From Campylobacter troglodytis (GTDB lineage Bacteria > Campylobacterota > Campylobacteria > Campylobacterales > Campylobacteraceae): a DNA stretch of 64,000 bases. Below the pieces are notes generated by a model that was not told the origin of the DNA, made no database searches, and saw nothing but the letters and a program-made list of their open reading frames with translations. Below are positions 8,942 through 26,874 of the stretch, in pieces; positions within the stretch are counted from its first letter, which is position 1; each line of letters starts with the position of its first letter. Position numbers and translations under genes: made by a program. The stretch lies in the NCBI RefSeq assembly GCF_006864425.1, contig NZ_QHLI01000004.1, positions 23,479 through 87,478 of the forward strand, in the 5' to 3' direction.

Positions 8942-9582
8942 GGCTCAAGACAACTTAAGCGGATTTTGGCTTATCAACTTTAATAAATTTTGATAAATAT
9001 TTTGTCTCAAAATTTTCGTCTTAATTCTGTTTCCTTTAAATGAAGGACAAAATTTTCCTTTTTAATTCCTTTAAACTTGCTTAATCTATGCTTGGCAAAG
9101 CCCCAGAAATTCTCAATGCCATTTATGTGATTTGTGCCCTTTGCAAACTCATTTTCCCTATGTCTTACTCTATAACTTTGCTCCTTCTCGCAAAGGGACG
9201 AGTGTGTAGCACGAAGTAAAAAAACTGGTGTTTTCTTGCCAGCCCCACGCCCACGCTTGGCACGAACACGCTTTGCACCGAAATAACTATCATCTATTTC
9301 GATCTCGCATTTTTGAAATTTTTTCACATTCTTTAAGGATTAAAATTCTAATATTTTTGATTATTTTATTGATGCTTTGGCAAGAATTGTTGCTTAATTT
9401 TGCAATTTTAGAGGCTTTAATATCAAGGCTTCCCCAAAAGTTACGAGTGTAACGAAGTAAAAAAATACTTTACAATTCTTTAAATTTAGCCTCTGAAATT
9501 TTGAAACGATTGATATACTTATTTTTCATCGCTGTAATCATAACTTAAAACTCCTTTATTTGAACTTAAGTTGTCTTGAGCC
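8942..9582 (-). mobile_element. IS1595-family element with intact ends and target duplication, defective transposase
   Basis: Perfect 18-bp terminal inverted repeats: GGCTCAAGACAACTTAAG at 8942-8959 and its reverse complement at 9565-9582. Both sides carry the 8-bp duplication ATTTAATA (8934-8941 and 9583-9590), the size expected for IS1595. The element is 641 bp, shorter than an intact IS1595, because the middle of the transposase is gone. It landed exactly at the ppx stop codon without destroying it. Confidence 0.9.
9007..9327 (-). pseudogene. IS1595 (ISXO2-like) transposase fragment
   Basis: A 106-codon fragment with the first catalytic region EIEIDDSYFGAKR and the conserved GRGAGKKTPVF. 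A deletion then jumps straight to the third region, NHINGIENFWGFAKHRL, and the C-terminal KKENFVLHLKETELR. The second catalytic Asp block (the EIYSDSLKAY region of the neighbouring copy) is missing, so this product cannot transpose. The N-terminal zinc-ribbon/HTH part is also broken upstream. Confidence 0.85.
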
Positions 9583-9708
9583 ATTTAATATTTAAATTCT
9601 GTATTTAAAGGCATTTTAATTTTATACAAGAACATTTTCAAATATACAATTGATACTTTTAGCTAAAATGAGCTAGGATTTTTCCTAAGCCATTTTAATA
9701 ACATTTTA

Positions 9709-10475
9709 GACTCAAGATATTTTAATTTGACACAAGATTATTTTAGGGTATAAAGAGCAAAATGAAAAACAAACATATGATTCGCTTCCGAATTTCTGAA
9801 AATAAATTTAGGGAAATTTTGAAGTATTTCGCCCTTGATTTAGAGGCGAAAAAAATCGCCGAAATTTGCAAAATTTCTCGTACTTGTGTGAATAGAATTT
9901 TGCGTGAAATTCGCATTTTAATAGCCAAAGAGTGCGAAAAAATCTCAGCGGTGAAATCGAAGTTGATAAAAGTTATTTTGGAGCAAGGCGTGTGCGTGGT
10001 AAGCGTGGGCGTGGAGCTGGTTGCAAAACGCCTGTGTTTGGAATGCTAAAATGCAATCGCACGAGTTTATACGCAGGTCGTCAAGCATTGCTCTGCCAAA
10101 GAGCTACTACCTATCATAAGAGACTTTGCAAAGCTTAAAGAAAGTGAAATTTACAGCGACAGCCTCAAAGCTTATGATAGCTTGGTGGATTTTTTGCTTC
10201 GTTTCGTCTTGCAACTGCGTAGTAGAAGGAGCAAAGGCACATTATAGGGTAAAACACTCTAAAAATGAGTTTGCAAATGGACATAATCACATCAACGAAA
10301 TTGTGAATTTCTAGGGATTTGCAAAGTTTCGACTTGCTAAATTTCGTGGGATAAAAAAAGAAAATTTTGTCCTTCATTTAAAAGAAACAGAATTAAGACA
10401 AAAAATTTGGGACAAAATCTTTATCAAATTTTATTAAAGTTGATAAGGGAAAATCCTATTAGAGTATCTTGAGCC
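9709..10475 (+). mobile_element. Decayed IS1595-type element, second copy
   Basis: The left end is GACTCAAGATAT (9709-9720) and the right end GTATCTTGAGCC (10464-10475), an imperfect inverted pair related to the 8942 element. The element is 767 bp and its orientation is opposite to the 8942 copy. No matching 8-bp duplication is visible, so it is older or its flanks have been rearranged by the remnant that follows directly. Confidence 0.75.
9762..10437 (+). pseudogene. IS1595 transposase, frameshifted
   Basis: The most complete transposase of the window, read across several frames. It runs: helix-turn-helix MKNKHMIRFRIS...SRTCVNRILREIR; GEIEVDKSYFGARRVRGKRG (first Asp); VVKHCSAKELLPIIRDF...EIYSDSLKAY (second Asp); and NGHNHINEIVNF, an in-frame TAG, then GFAKFRLAKFRGIKKENF. 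At least two frameshifts and one stop codon make it non-functional. The order of blocks is that of the ISXO2-like DDE domain. Confidence 0.85.
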
Positions 10476-11193
10476 AAAAATAGATATATGATACATTTTC
10501 CAATTTCGCCAAATCTAAGGGAAAGGTATTTTTTACTTCCTTACACTCCTTCTCTTGCAAGAAACCTTGATTTAGAGGCAAAAAACGCTTAATTTTGCAA
10601 AATAACTTCTGCTTGTGCTAATAGAGTTTTGTAAGAACTTTGAATTTTAACCCTTAAAGAGTGTGCAAATCAGCAAAACGAAGTTTTGTTAGACAACAAG
10701 CAAAATTTTTTTAGAAAATTAGCACTGAGCTTGAAGTTAATAAAAGTTACTTTTTGTTTCCTTGCGCTAGCAACTGCGTAATAGAAATGGCTAGCAAAGT
10801 GCGTTAGCGTGGAGCTGACAAAGACACCTGTGTTTTTATTTCGCGTTACGCTTCTTGCAACTTTGTAAGAATAAACAAAGGCACAAGACTTTGTAAAATA
10901 TAGTGCAAATGAATTTGCAAAGACATAAAATCGTATCAATGAAATTGTGAATATTTTTGTTTTATGCTTACACACTCACAACTGCAAACACGCAACTGTA
11001 AGCAAAAAGGTCCTTGCAAAATTTAAATGTGCTCAATTTCGTAAAATTAAGAAAGAAAATCGTGTCCTTCATTTAAAAAAATTCATTAAGACTAAACATT
11101 TAAGGCAATATTCTCATCACAATTTATTAAGATTGATAAGCCAAAATTTATTAAGATTGATAAGCCAAAATCCTGTTAAAGTATCTTAAACCA
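10476..11193 (+). mobile_element. Heavily decayed IS1595-type remnant, third in the row
   Basis: Nucleotide traces of the same transposase in the same order: TTCGCCAAATCTAAGGG near 10505, GATTTAGAGGCAAAAAA near 10571, AAAGAGTGTGCAAATC near 10657, and TCATTTAAAAAAATTC near 11070. It ends AAAGTATCTTAAACC (11180-11193), a worn form of the GTATCTTGAGCC end. Near the 3' end a roughly 24-bp segment (AATTTATTAAGATTGATAAG) is tandemly duplicated (11121-11166). No reading frame survives. Confidence 0.65.
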
Positions 11194-11199
11194 ATGCTA

Positions 11200-11937
11200 T
11201 TAGCAAATTTCAAGGCTAAGTTCTGTTTTAAGCCCTATGGTTTTTATATCAATTAGCCTTAAATTTGAGGGAAGATTTTGAATTAAATCCTCATTTGTCT
11301 TAGCCTTGCAAAGTGCTGCCTTTTTAAGTAAGATGCCCCTATAAGCCTTTGCAAAATGACTAACAACCCTGCCTTTTTTTAAAAATTTATAAGAACTAAA
11401 AGGGCTTTTAATCTTATAAAATTTCTCATAAAAACCAGCCCTTAAATCAATGATCTCCTCATCCTTTAAAAACCCATCTAGCACCTTGCTAAAATGGGTA
11501 TTGTAAAATTTTTCTACACTAAATGAGCCAAGTTTCGCACCTTGCTTGAATTTATAGTTACAAAGCTCATCTGTTGCTAGAATGGGACCAAAAAGATTAG
11601 AAAAAATAAGGGTGTTTTCAAGCACATAAGACTTAGCCTCTTCATCTAATGCTTGAAAATTAAGATGCTTAAAGGCTACTCCGTTATATCTTTCAATGGC
11701 TTTGCAAGTTGGGCTTTTAAGGGGATCCTTTTGAAATTTTTTCACCTCTTTTTCATCCTTTAATTCAAAAAAAGCCTTGCATTCTTCTAAATTCAAGCCT
11801 TCAATAAAATCCTTATAAATTTTAAGCACCTCAAGCCTTTTATCAAAAAGCTCCTCAAAGATAAAAGAATTTTTAGAAAGAGGAGGCAAGGTGCCTAACT
11901 CGCTCTTGGATTCACTTGGAGAAAAAAGTATCTTCAC
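11200..11937 (-). CDS. yaaA: YaaA/UPF0246 family peroxide stress protein
   Basis: A 245-residue cytoplasmic protein of the UPF0246 (DUF328) family. In E. coli, YaaA limits intracellular iron during hydrogen peroxide stress and binds DNA. Family marks: MKILFSPSESK at the N-terminus, AIERYNGVAFKHLNFQ (about 82-97), LIFSNLFGPI (about 111), IIDLRAGFYEKFY (about 165) and VVSHFAKAYRG (about 190). The start ATG is followed by a normal reading frame with no better upstream alternative. It stands alone: IS remnants lie downstream, and the divergent tRNA-tuf operon lies upstream across a 420-bp gap. Confidence 0.85.
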   Translation of the reverse strand: MKILFSPSESKSELGTLPPLSKNSFIFEELFDKRLEVLKIYKDFIEGLNLEECKAFFELKDEKEVKKFQKDPLKSPTCKAIERYNGVAFKHLNFQALDEEAKSYVLENTLIFSNLFGPILATDELCNYKFKQGAKLGSFSVEKFYNTHFSKVLDGFLKDEEIIDLRAGFYEKFYKIKSPFSSYKFLKKGRVVSHFAKAYRGILLKKAALCKAKTNEDLIQNLPSNLRLIDIKTIGLKTELSLEIC

Positions 11938-12061
11938 TGTCTTATCCTTTGAATTTTACGCATAATTATAACAAGAAAATACAAAGCCCAAAGAATGAAA
12001 TACTCAGTCAAAGAATTTCAATGATAAATTCACGCAAAGACGTGAATTTTTAAGTAAATAC

Positions 12062-12131
12062 TATTTAGAATATTTAGAATATTTAGAATATTTAGAATAT
12101 TTAGAATATTTAGAATATTTAGAATATTTAG
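12062..12131. repeat. 9-bp tandem repeat TATTTAGAA, seven full copies
   Basis: Seven perfect head-to-tail units plus a 7-bp partial unit lie in the 420-bp gap between yaaA and the tRNA-tuf operon. The array is noncoding, so its copy number can vary freely; it is a candidate VNTR typing locus. Just upstream, at about 12031-12050, is a small AATTCACG/CGTGAATT hairpin. Confidence 0.9.
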
Positions 12132-12318
12132 TTTTTAAGGCTTTTAATTTTAGTTTTGCTTTGAATTTTCCTTGCAACTGTTCTTTTTACAAAAGCTGTA
12201 CTTTTTACAAAATGAAGGCTTTTAAAATTTTAAAACAAAAAACGATAAATTTAGTAAAATTCACAGTTTATAATTTTATAATAAGGAAAGTTAAATTTAT
12301 AAAAAAGCTATATTTTCC

Positions 12319-12347
12319 TTGACAAGCTTAGCTTTTTTGGATATAAT
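12319..12347 (+). promoter_or_regulatory. Consensus sigma-70 promoter of the tRNA-tuf operon
   Basis: TTGACA (12319-12324) and TATAAT (12342-12347) with the ideal 17-bp spacer. Transcription should start near 12354, about 9 bp before the first tRNA. A true -35 box is uncommon in Campylobacter, so this should be an exceptionally strong promoter, as fits a tRNA and EF-Tu operon. Confidence 0.85.
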
Positions 12348-12362
12348 CATAGTTTCATTTTT

Positions 12363-12438
12363 GCTGGTTTAGCTCAGTTGGTAGAGCAACTGCCTTGTAA
12401 GCAGTAGGTCGGGAGTTCGAGTCTCTTAACCAGCTCCA
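12363..12438 (+). tRNA. tRNA-Thr (TGT)
   Basis: Full cloverleaf: acceptor GCTGGTT pairs with AACCAGC, the D arm carries AGCTCAGTTGG, the anticodon loop CTTGTAA gives TGT (reads ACA), the T arm carries GTTCGAGTC, and CCA is encoded. First tRNA of the conserved Thr-Tyr-Gly-Thr-tuf order. Confidence 0.95.
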
Positions 12439-12478
12439 TTATTTTCAATCAGTGTTTGACCAGAGATATATGGTGCTG

Positions 12479-12564
<86 letters not shown>

Positions 12565-12566
12565 TT

Positions 12567-12643
12567 GCGGGAGTAGCTCAGTTGGCTAGAGCATCAGCCT
12601 TCCAAGCTGAGGGTCGCGGGTTCGAGCCCCGTTTCCCGCTCCA
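12567..12643 (+). tRNA. tRNA-Gly (TCC)
   Basis: Acceptor GCGGGAG pairs with TTCCCGC (one wobble). The anticodon loop CTTCCAA gives TCC (reads GGA/GGG), the T arm carries GTTCGAGCC, and CCA is encoded. It starts 2 bp after tRNA-Tyr. Confidence 0.95.
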
Positions 12644-12745
12644 TTTATGAATTTAAAGAGGATAAACTGGGAGCTGTTTTTACCGACACAGTTTGTTTAT
12701 CTTCCCTCATTTAGCGTTGTCTATTTACTTGTAATTTTTCTGAGC

Positions 12746-12820
<75 letters not shown>

Positions 12821-12882
12821 TTTTTTGCAAAGATTATGAGAATTTAGATTTATTAAAAACTTCACTTTTTCGGAGGATTAAA

Positions 12883-14082
12883 ATGGCAAAGGAAAAATTT
12901 TCACGCAACAAACCACACGTGAATATAGGAACCATAGGTCACGTAGATCATGGTAAAACAACCTTGACAGCAGCTATTTCTGCTGTTTTATCAAGAAAGG
13001 GCTTGGCTGAGTTAAAGGATTATGACAACATAGACAATGCTCCTGAGGAAAAAGAAAGAGGCATCACAATAGCCACCTCACACATAGAGTATGAGACTGA
13101 AAAAAGGCATTATGCGCATGTGGATTGCCCTGGGCATGCTGATTATGTTAAAAATATGATCACAGGTGCAGCACAAATGGACGGAGCGATCTTGGTTGTA
13201 TCAGCTGCTGATGGTCCTATGCCTCAAACAAGGGAGCATATCTTGCTTTCTCGTCAGGTTGGTGTGCCTTATATAGTTGTTTTTATGAATAAGGCTGATA
13301 TGGTTGATGATGCAGAGCTTTTAGAGCTTGTTGAGATGGAAATTAGAGAGCTTTTAAGTAGCTATGATTTTCCTGGTGATGATACTCCTATTATTAGTGG
13401 TTCAGCACTTAAAGCACTTGAAGAAGCAAAGGCAGGGCAAGACGGTGAATGGTCTGCAAAGGTTATGGAGCTTATGAATGCCGTTGATGATTACATTCCT
13501 ACTCCAAAACGCGACACAGACAAGGACTTTTTGATGCCAATTGAAGATGTATTTTCTATCTCAGGGCGAGGAACTGTTGTAACAGGTAGGATTGAAAAGG
13601 GGCTAGTTAAGGTAGGAGATACCATAGAAATAGTAGGTATCAAAGATACTCAAACCACCACAGTTACAGGCGTTGAGATGTTTAGAAAGGAAATGGATCA
13701 AGGCGAGGCAGGCGATAATGTCGGTGTGCTTTTGCGTGGTACCAAAAAAGAAGAGGTTATGCGTGGTATGGTTCTAGCAAAGCCTAAGTCAATTACCCCT
13801 CACACTGAATTTGAGGCTGAGGTTTATATACTCAACAAAGACGAGGGCGGACGCCACACTCCATTTTTCAACAACTACCGTCCGCAGTTTTATGTTAGAA
13901 CCACAGATGTAACAGGTTCTATTAAATTAGCTGAGGGCACAGAGATGGTTATGCCAGGTGAAAATGTGAGCATTACAGTTTCTCTTATCTCTCCTGTGGC
14001 ACTTGAAGATGGCACTCGCTTTGCTATTAGAGAAGGCGGACATACTGTTGGTTCAGGCGTTGTATCTAAGATAGTTAAATAA
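12883..14082 (+). CDS. tuf: Elongation factor Tu
   Basis: EF-Tu, the GTPase that delivers aminoacyl-tRNA to the ribosome; 399 residues, full length. G1 is GHVDHGKTT (about 19-27), G2 includes [10 protein letters not shown]3 is DCPGHADY, G4 is NKAD and G5 is SGSAL. Domains 2 and 3 follow, ending in [15 protein letters not shown]. The start is the ATG at 12883, preceded by GGAGG 6 bp upstream; the frame is open further upstream but runs into the tRNA. Only this tuf copy is visible here. Confidence 0.98.
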   Translation: MAKEKFSRNKPHVNIGTIGHVDHGKTTLTAAISAVLSRKGLAELKDYDNIDNAPEEKERGITIATSHIEYETEKRHYAHVDCPGHADYVKNMITGAAQMDGAILVVSAADGPMPQTREHILLSRQVGVPYIVVFMNKADMVDDAELLELVEMEIRELLSSYDFPGDDTPIISGSALKALEEAKAGQDGEWSAKVMELMNAVDDYIPTPKRDTDKDFLMPIEDVFSISGRGTVVTGRIEKGLVKVGDTIEIVGIKDTQTTTVTGVEMFRKEMDQGEAGDNVGVLLRGTKKEEVMRGMVLAKPKSITPHTEFEAEVYILNKDEGGRHTPFFNNYRPQFYVRTTDVTGSIKLAEGTEMVMPGENVSITVSLISPVALEDGTRFAIREGGHTVGSGVVSKIVK

Positions 14083-14085
14083 ATA

Positions 14086-14110
14086 TATGTCAAGCTTTAT
14101 GCTTGACATA
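14086..14110 (+). terminator. Intercistronic hairpin between tuf and rpmG
   Basis: TATGTCAAGC (14086-14095) and GCTTGACATA (14101-14110) form a 10-bp stem with the loop TTTAT. No T-run follows, and the rpmG ribosome site comes next (AAGGAT), so it is more likely an attenuator or mRNA-stability hairpin than a full terminator. The hairpin after rpoC uses the same GTCAAGC core. Confidence 0.65.
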
Positions 14111-14125
14111 CATTAAGGATAAAAG

Positions 14126-14284
14126 ATGAGAGTGAAGATTGGCTTAAAATGTGAAGAAAGTGGCGATATAAATTACAGCACTTACAAAAATAACAAAAAT
14201 ACAACTGAAAAATTAGAGCTAAAAAAATATTGCCCAAGGCTTAACAAACATACTATTCACAAAGAGGTAAAATTAAAAAGCTAG
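14126..14284 (+). CDS. rpmG: 50S ribosomal protein L33
   Basis: A 52-residue ribosomal protein. It begins [20 protein letters not shown] and continues with [17 protein letters not shown] and [10 protein letters not shown], the L33 family order. One Cys of each classical CxxC zinc pair is absent, leaving Cys9 and Cys36, as in zinc-free L33 forms. AAGGAT lies 6 bp before the ATG. It sits between tuf and tRNA-Trp/secE, the usual place in Campylobacter. A gap of about 230 bp with no gene follows before tRNA-Trp. Confidence 0.92.
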   Translation: MRVKIGLKCEESGDINYSTYKNNKNTTEKLELKKYCPRLNKHTIHKEVKLKS

Positions 14285-14514
14285 AAACTTTGGATAAAAT
14301 TTAGCCCTTAAATTTACTTTAAAGCTTAGTTTGTGGGCTAAATTTTTTCTTGCTAGATTTTTAAGATTTTTAGCTAAATTTATAAGCCTTGTGAATTTTA
14401 GCCTTACGCTTTGTGAATTTTTAGCTTAGATTGAATTTTTTGTAGCTTAGCTTTGCAAGGTGTTTTATTGAAATATTAGGTGCTTGTTAAAGACAAGCTT
14501 AGAGGACAAGAGTT

Positions 14515-14590
14515 AGGACTGTAGCTCCAACGGTAGAGCGCCGGATTCCAAATCCGATGGTTGGGGGTTCGAATCCCTCCGGTCCTGCCA
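14515..14590 (+). tRNA. tRNA-Trp (CCA)
   Basis: Acceptor AGGACTG pairs with CGGTCCT (one wobble). The anticodon loop TTCCAAA gives CCA, the T arm is GGGTTCGAATCC, the discriminator is G, and CCA is encoded. It lies 16 bp before secE, the common bacterial arrangement. Confidence 0.95.
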
Positions 14591-14606
14591 AAATTAAGGT
14601 AAGAGT

Positions 14607-14789
14607 ATGAAGAATCTAATAGCTTATGTTAAATTGTCAAAGGCAGAGCTTTCAAAGGTTATCTTTCCTATGAAAGAACAGGTGAGAAATGCCTACATCA
14701 CAGTTTTTGTGGTAGTAACTGTGGTCGCTTTGTTTTTGGCTTTGGTGGATTGGATCATGAGTTCTAGCATTTCCTTGGTAGTAAGATAG
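14607..14789 (+). CDS. secE: Preprotein translocase subunit SecE
   Basis: A 60-residue single-span SecE, the clamp-like subunit of the SecYEG channel in the inner membrane. A short amphipathic N-terminal part (AYVKLSKAELSKVIFP) precedes the transmembrane helix at about 30-52 (VFVVVTVVALFLALVDWIM). This is the minimal form found outside the enteric bacteria. It lies 7 bp before nusG in the same operon. Confidence 0.93.
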   Translation: MKNLIAYVKLSKAELSKVIFPMKEQVRNAYITVFVVVTVVALFLALVDWIMSSSISLVVR

Positions 14790-14796
14790 GACAGTT

Positions 14797-15330
14797 ATGG
14801 ATAAGTATAAATGGTACGCCATTCAAACTTACGCAGGTAGCGAAATGGCAGTGAAAAGAGCCATTGAGAATTTAATCAAAGACATAGGCATAAGCGAGCG
14901 TTTGCAAGAGCTTGTGGTGCCTACTGAGGATGTGATTGAGTTTAAAAATGGCAAGGAAAAGATAAGTCCAAGATGCCTTTACTCAGGCTATGTCTTTGCC
15001 CATCTTGACTTGGACATAGATCTTTGGCATAAAATTCAATCCCTACCAAAGGTTTCTCGTTTCATAGGCGAGAGTAAAAAGCCAACCCCACTAAGCGAAA
15101 AGGACATTAAGCTTATCTTAGAAAAGGTGCAAAACAAGGCAGCTCCAAAGCCCAAGATCTCTTTTGAAGAAGGGGAAAGCGTTCGCATAGTCGAGGGTCC
15201 TTTTGCAAATTTTACAGCCATAGTTGAAGAATATGACATGGTTCGAGGCTCACTTAAACTTAATGTATCTATTTTTGGACGCTCTACCCCTGTTGAGATC
15301 TTGTATTCTCAGGTTGAAAAGATTATATAG
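14797..15330 (+). CDS. nusG: Transcription termination/antitermination factor NusG
   Basis: A 177-residue NusG that binds RNA polymerase and couples it to Rho and the ribosome. The N-terminal NGN domain opens with KWYAIQTYAGSEMAVKRAIE and contains LYSGYVFAHLDLD. The C-terminal KOW domain is seen in GESVRIVEGPFANFTAIVEE (about 126-145). It is encoded between secE and rplK as in most bacteria. Confidence 0.96.
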   Translation: MDKYKWYAIQTYAGSEMAVKRAIENLIKDIGISERLQELVVPTEDVIEFKNGKEKISPRCLYSGYVFAHLDLDIDLWHKIQSLPKVSRFIGESKKPTPLSEKDIKLILEKVQNKAAPKPKISFEEGESVRIVEGPFANFTAIVEEYDMVRGSLKLNVSIFGRSTPVEILYSQVEKII

Positions 15331-15342
15331 AAAGGAAAAAAG

Positions 15343-15768
15343 ATGGCAAAAAAAGTTGTCGGAGAAATAAAACTTCACATCGCAGCAGCCAAGGCAAATC
15401 CTAGTCCGCCTGTGGGTCCTGCACTAGGACAACAAGGTGTAAATATAATGGAATTTTGCAAGGCTTTTAATGAAAAAACAAAGGATATGGCTGGCTTTAA
15501 CATACCTGTTGTAATCACCGTTTATGCAGATAAAAGCTTTACCTTCATAACAAAGCAGCCTCCTGCAACGGATTTAATCAAAAAAGCAGCAGGCATACAA
15601 AAAGGCACTGATAATCCTCTTAAAAACAAGATCGCCAAGCTTAGCAAAAAGCAGATCTTAGAGATAGTTGATAAAAAAATAGCAGATCTAAACACCAAGG
15701 ACAAGGAACAAGCCGCTAAGATCATAGCAGGTTCTGCTCGTTCTATGGGCGTTGAGATTGTGGATTAA
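15343..15768 (+). CDS. rplK: 50S ribosomal protein L11
   Basis: A 141-residue L11, part of the GTPase-associated centre. The [24 protein letters not shown] block (about 20-43) binds factors and thiostrepton-type antibiotics. The C-terminal rRNA-binding part includes [25 protein letters not shown] precedes the ATG. It forms the L11 operon with rplA. Confidence 0.97.
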   Translation: MAKKVVGEIKLHIAAAKANPSPPVGPALGQQGVNIMEFCKAFNEKTKDMAGFNIPVVITVYADKSFTFITKQPPATDLIKKAAGIQKGTDNPLKNKIAKLSKKQILEIVDKKIADLNTKDKEQAAKIIAGSARSMGVEIVD

Positions 15769-15777
15769 GGAATTTAA

Positions 15778-16473
15778 ATGTCAAGTAAGAGATTAAAGGA
15801 ATTATCCTCAAAGATTGATAGCACAAAGGATTATGCCCTTGTTGAAGCTATAGAGGTGGTAAAAAATCTCGCTTCGGCAAAATTTGACGAGACAGTTGAA
15901 ATCGCATTAAAATTAAATGTCGATCCTCGCCACGCAGATCAAATGGTGCGTGGCTCTGTGGTACTACCTGCTGGCACTGGAAAAAAGGTGCGAGTTGCAG
16001 TAATCGCAAAGGACGCACAAGCTGATGCAGCCAAAAACGCAGGAGCTGACATAGTAGGAAGCGATGAGCTTATTGAGGACATTCAAAAGGGTAGTATAAA
16101 TTTTGATGTTTTGATCGCAACTCCAAATTTAATGGGGCTTGTAGGAAAGGTGGGGCGAATTTTAGGACCCAAAGGACTTATGCCAAATCCCAAAACAGGT
16201 ACAGTTACTATGGACGTAGCACAAGCTGTTAATAACGCAAAAAGCGGACAGGTGAATTTTCGCGTAGATAAGCAAGGCAACATACACGCAGGGCTTGGCA
16301 AGGTGAGCTTTTCAAAAGAGCAGTTAAATGATAATATCAGTGCCTTTGTAAAAGCTATAAACAAGCACAAGCCAGCCACGGCAAAGGGTCGTTACATTAA
16401 AAACGCAGCTTTGTCCTTAACAATGAGTCCTTCTGTAAGCCTTGAAACGCAGGAGCTTTTGGATTTAAAATAG
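15778..16473 (+). CDS. rplA: 50S ribosomal protein L1
   Basis: A 231-residue L1, the mobile stalk protein at the ribosomal E site; in many bacteria it represses its own operon by binding the mRNA leader. The signature [20 protein letters not shown] (about 127-146) is intact. It starts 9 bp after rplK. A 633-bp gap with two large palindromes separates it from rplJ. Confidence 0.97.
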   Translation: MSSKRLKELSSKIDSTKDYALVEAIEVVKNLASAKFDETVEIALKLNVDPRHADQMVRGSVVLPAGTGKKVRVAVIAKDAQADAAKNAGADIVGSDELIEDIQKGSINFDVLIATPNLMGLVGKVGRILGPKGLMPNPKTGTVTMDVAQAVNNAKSGQVNFRVDKQGNIHAGLGKVSFSKEQLNDNISAFVKAINKHKPATAKGRYIKNAALSLTMSPSVSLETQELLDLK

Positions 16474-16491
16474 ACTTTTGTTTTTTTGTAA

Positions 16492-16553
16492 TGCGTGAAT
16501 TTTGGGCTGAATTTGCTGAATTTTTGGGTTAAAATTCAGCGAAAATTCACGCA
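16492..16553 (+). terminator. Nested double hairpin after rplA
   Basis: Outer arms TGCGTGAATTTT (16492-16503) and AAAATTCACGCA (16542-16553) enclose inner arms GCTGAATTTT (16515-16524) and AAAATTCAGC (16531-16540). The transcript would fold into a long stem directly after the rplA stop. It could be a partial terminator or a processing site that sets the ratio of rplKA to rplJL-rpoBC. Confidence 0.6.
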
Positions 16554-16630
16554 ATGTTAAAAAATGTGAATTTTTTATTTGAAGTTGTTGAATTTTTTGT
16601 TAATTTTGCAAAAAGTTCACGGAAAGTGTC

Positions 16631-16730
16631 GTCATTGTGAGGCGGTTTATCGCCGAAGCAATCCATTATCTAAGAACTGCGTTTTAAATTATGGATTGCT
16701 TAGCTTTGCTGGTGCAAATCTCGCAATGAC
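16631..16730. repeat. GTCATTG-type palindromic repeat inside the ribosomal operon
   Basis: GTCATTGTGAG (16631-16641) pairs with CTCGCAATGAC (16720-16730), and AAGCAATCCAT (16656-16666) pairs with ATGGATTGCTT (16691-16701). The inner GGCGGTTTATCGCC forms its own small hairpin. This is the same dispersed repeat class as at 53.2-53.6 kb. The rest of the gap to rplJ is AT-rich; a small stem AAGGAC/GTCCTT lies at about 17046-17060 in the presumed L10 leader. Confidence 0.8.
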
Positions 16731-17106
16731 GGCGTAAGGTTTGTAAAGATTTTAAGATAAAGGCTAGGAAATTTAGGTTTTTTAGCCCTTATCTTAGATT
16801 AGAGATAGTGTGAGGTTTAAGGCTTAATTGGGTTGATTTAGAGGCGAAATTTAGTTTTTAGCTGTGTGAGTGTTAGCTTAACTTTGAATAAATTCTAAAA
16901 ATTCACAGTCTCATAAAAATTAAACTTAATTCATACAAGGGATTTAAATTTAGCATAAAGACCTTGGGTGAATTTAAGTCTCTTTTGATTTAAAGCTTGT
17001 TTTAAAATTCATAGCTTTTTGAGTTTTATTAAATTTTAAATCATAAGGACAAGGTCCTTGAAATTCAACCCTCTCCACTTGAAATCACTAGTCGGAAAGG
17101 AGAAAT

Positions 17107-17589
17107 ATGACTAGAAGCGAAAAGGTGCAGATTATAGCTGAGCTTGAGACTGAATTTAAAGCAAGTGAAGCCATAGTGGTGTGCAACTACAAGGGACTTA
17201 GCACAAAAAAGCTTGAGGTTTTAAGAAACAATGCCAAGGAAAATGAAGTAAGGGTTCAGATCATAAAAAACACCCTTGCTAACATAGCCCTTAAAAAGGC
17301 TAATAAAGAAGGCTTAGAGCTTAAGGATACTAATATCTTTATCTGGGGCAAGGATCAGCTTAGTGTTTCAAAGATAGCATCTAAGTTTGAGGATGACAAC
17401 GAGCTTTTTGAGATTAAAGCAGCCCTTATTGAGGATCAGATAGCAGATCTAGCCAAGGTAAAAGCCCTTGCTAAGATGCCATCTCGCAACGAGTTGCTTG
17501 CAATGTTATTGCAGGTTTGGAATGCTCCGTTACAAAATTTTGTCATCGGACTAAATGCTTTAAAAGCAAAAAAAGAATCAGAAGGATAA
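17107..17589 (+). CDS. rplJ: 50S ribosomal protein L10
   Basis: A 160-residue L10, base of the L7/L12 stalk and, with L12, usually the autogenous repressor of this operon. The start [18 protein letters not shown] and the conserved [22 protein letters not shown] segment are typical, and the C-terminal helix that holds L12 dimers is present. AAAGGAGAAAT lies at the ATG. It is 3 bp from rplL. Confidence 0.96.
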   Translation: MTRSEKVQIIAELETEFKASEAIVVCNYKGLSTKKLEVLRNNAKENEVRVQIIKNTLANIALKKANKEGLELKDTNIFIWGKDQLSVSKIASKFEDDNELFEIKAALIEDQIADLAKVKALAKMPSRNELLAMLLQVWNAPLQNFVIGLNALKAKKESEG

Positions 17590-17592
17590 AAA

Positions 17593-17967
17593 ATGGCAGT
17601 ATCTAAAGAAGATGTTTTAGAATATATCTCAAATTTAAGTGTTTTAGAGCTTTCTGAGCTTGTGAAAGAATTTGAGGAAAAATTTGGAGTTTCAGCTGCT
17701 CCTGTTGTAGTAGCTGGTGGAGGTGGCGGCACAGCAGCAGCTGCGGCTGAGGAAAAAACCGAATTCAATGTGGTCTTGCTTGAAAGTGGGGCAAAGAAGA
17801 TCGAGGTTATCAAAGTTGTTAGATCCTTAACAGGACTAGGACTTAAAGAAGCAAAAGATGCTGTGGAGCAAACTCCTTCCGTGCTTAAAGAGGGCGTTAG
17901 CAAGGAGGATGCAGAAGCAGCCAAAAAGCAACTCGAAGATGCAGGAGCAAAATGCGAGTTAAAATAG
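17593..17967 (+). CDS. rplL: 50S ribosomal protein L7/L12
   Basis: A 124-residue stalk protein that recruits translation factors. The N-terminal dimerisation domain has [20 protein letters not shown]. The Ala/Gly-rich hinge lies at about 35-55, and the C-terminal factor-binding domain has [20 protein letters not shown]. It ends in DAGAKCELK. Confidence 0.97.
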   Translation: MAVSKEDVLEYISNLSVLELSELVKEFEEKFGVSAAPVVVAGGGGGTAAAAAEEKTEFNVVLLESGAKKIEVIKVVRSLTGLGLKEAKDAVEQTPSVLKEGVSKEDAEAAKKQLEDAGAKCELK

Positions 17968-17976
17968 TTTTTTTAG

Positions 17977-26718
<8,742 letters not shown>

Positions 26719-26719
<1 letters not shown>

Positions 26720-26742
26720 GCTTGACAAAAATTTGTCAAGCT
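26719..26742 (+). terminator. Hairpin after rpoC
   Basis: Perfect 11-bp stem AGCTTGACAAA (26719-26729) / TTTGTCAAGCT (26732-26742) beginning at the rpoC stop codon. The T-run after it is weak. It probably ends the secE-rpoC transcription unit. Confidence 0.7.
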
Positions 26743-26874
26743 CTTAGCCTCTTTGCTAGGTTTAAAACAGAGTAAATTAAGAGCTTAAAGATCTTTTTGC
26801 TGTTTATTTAAGCTTGTGAGCCTTTAAAAATTTGAAACAATGTGGCAAATTTTAGGCAAGAACTAGTGATATGA

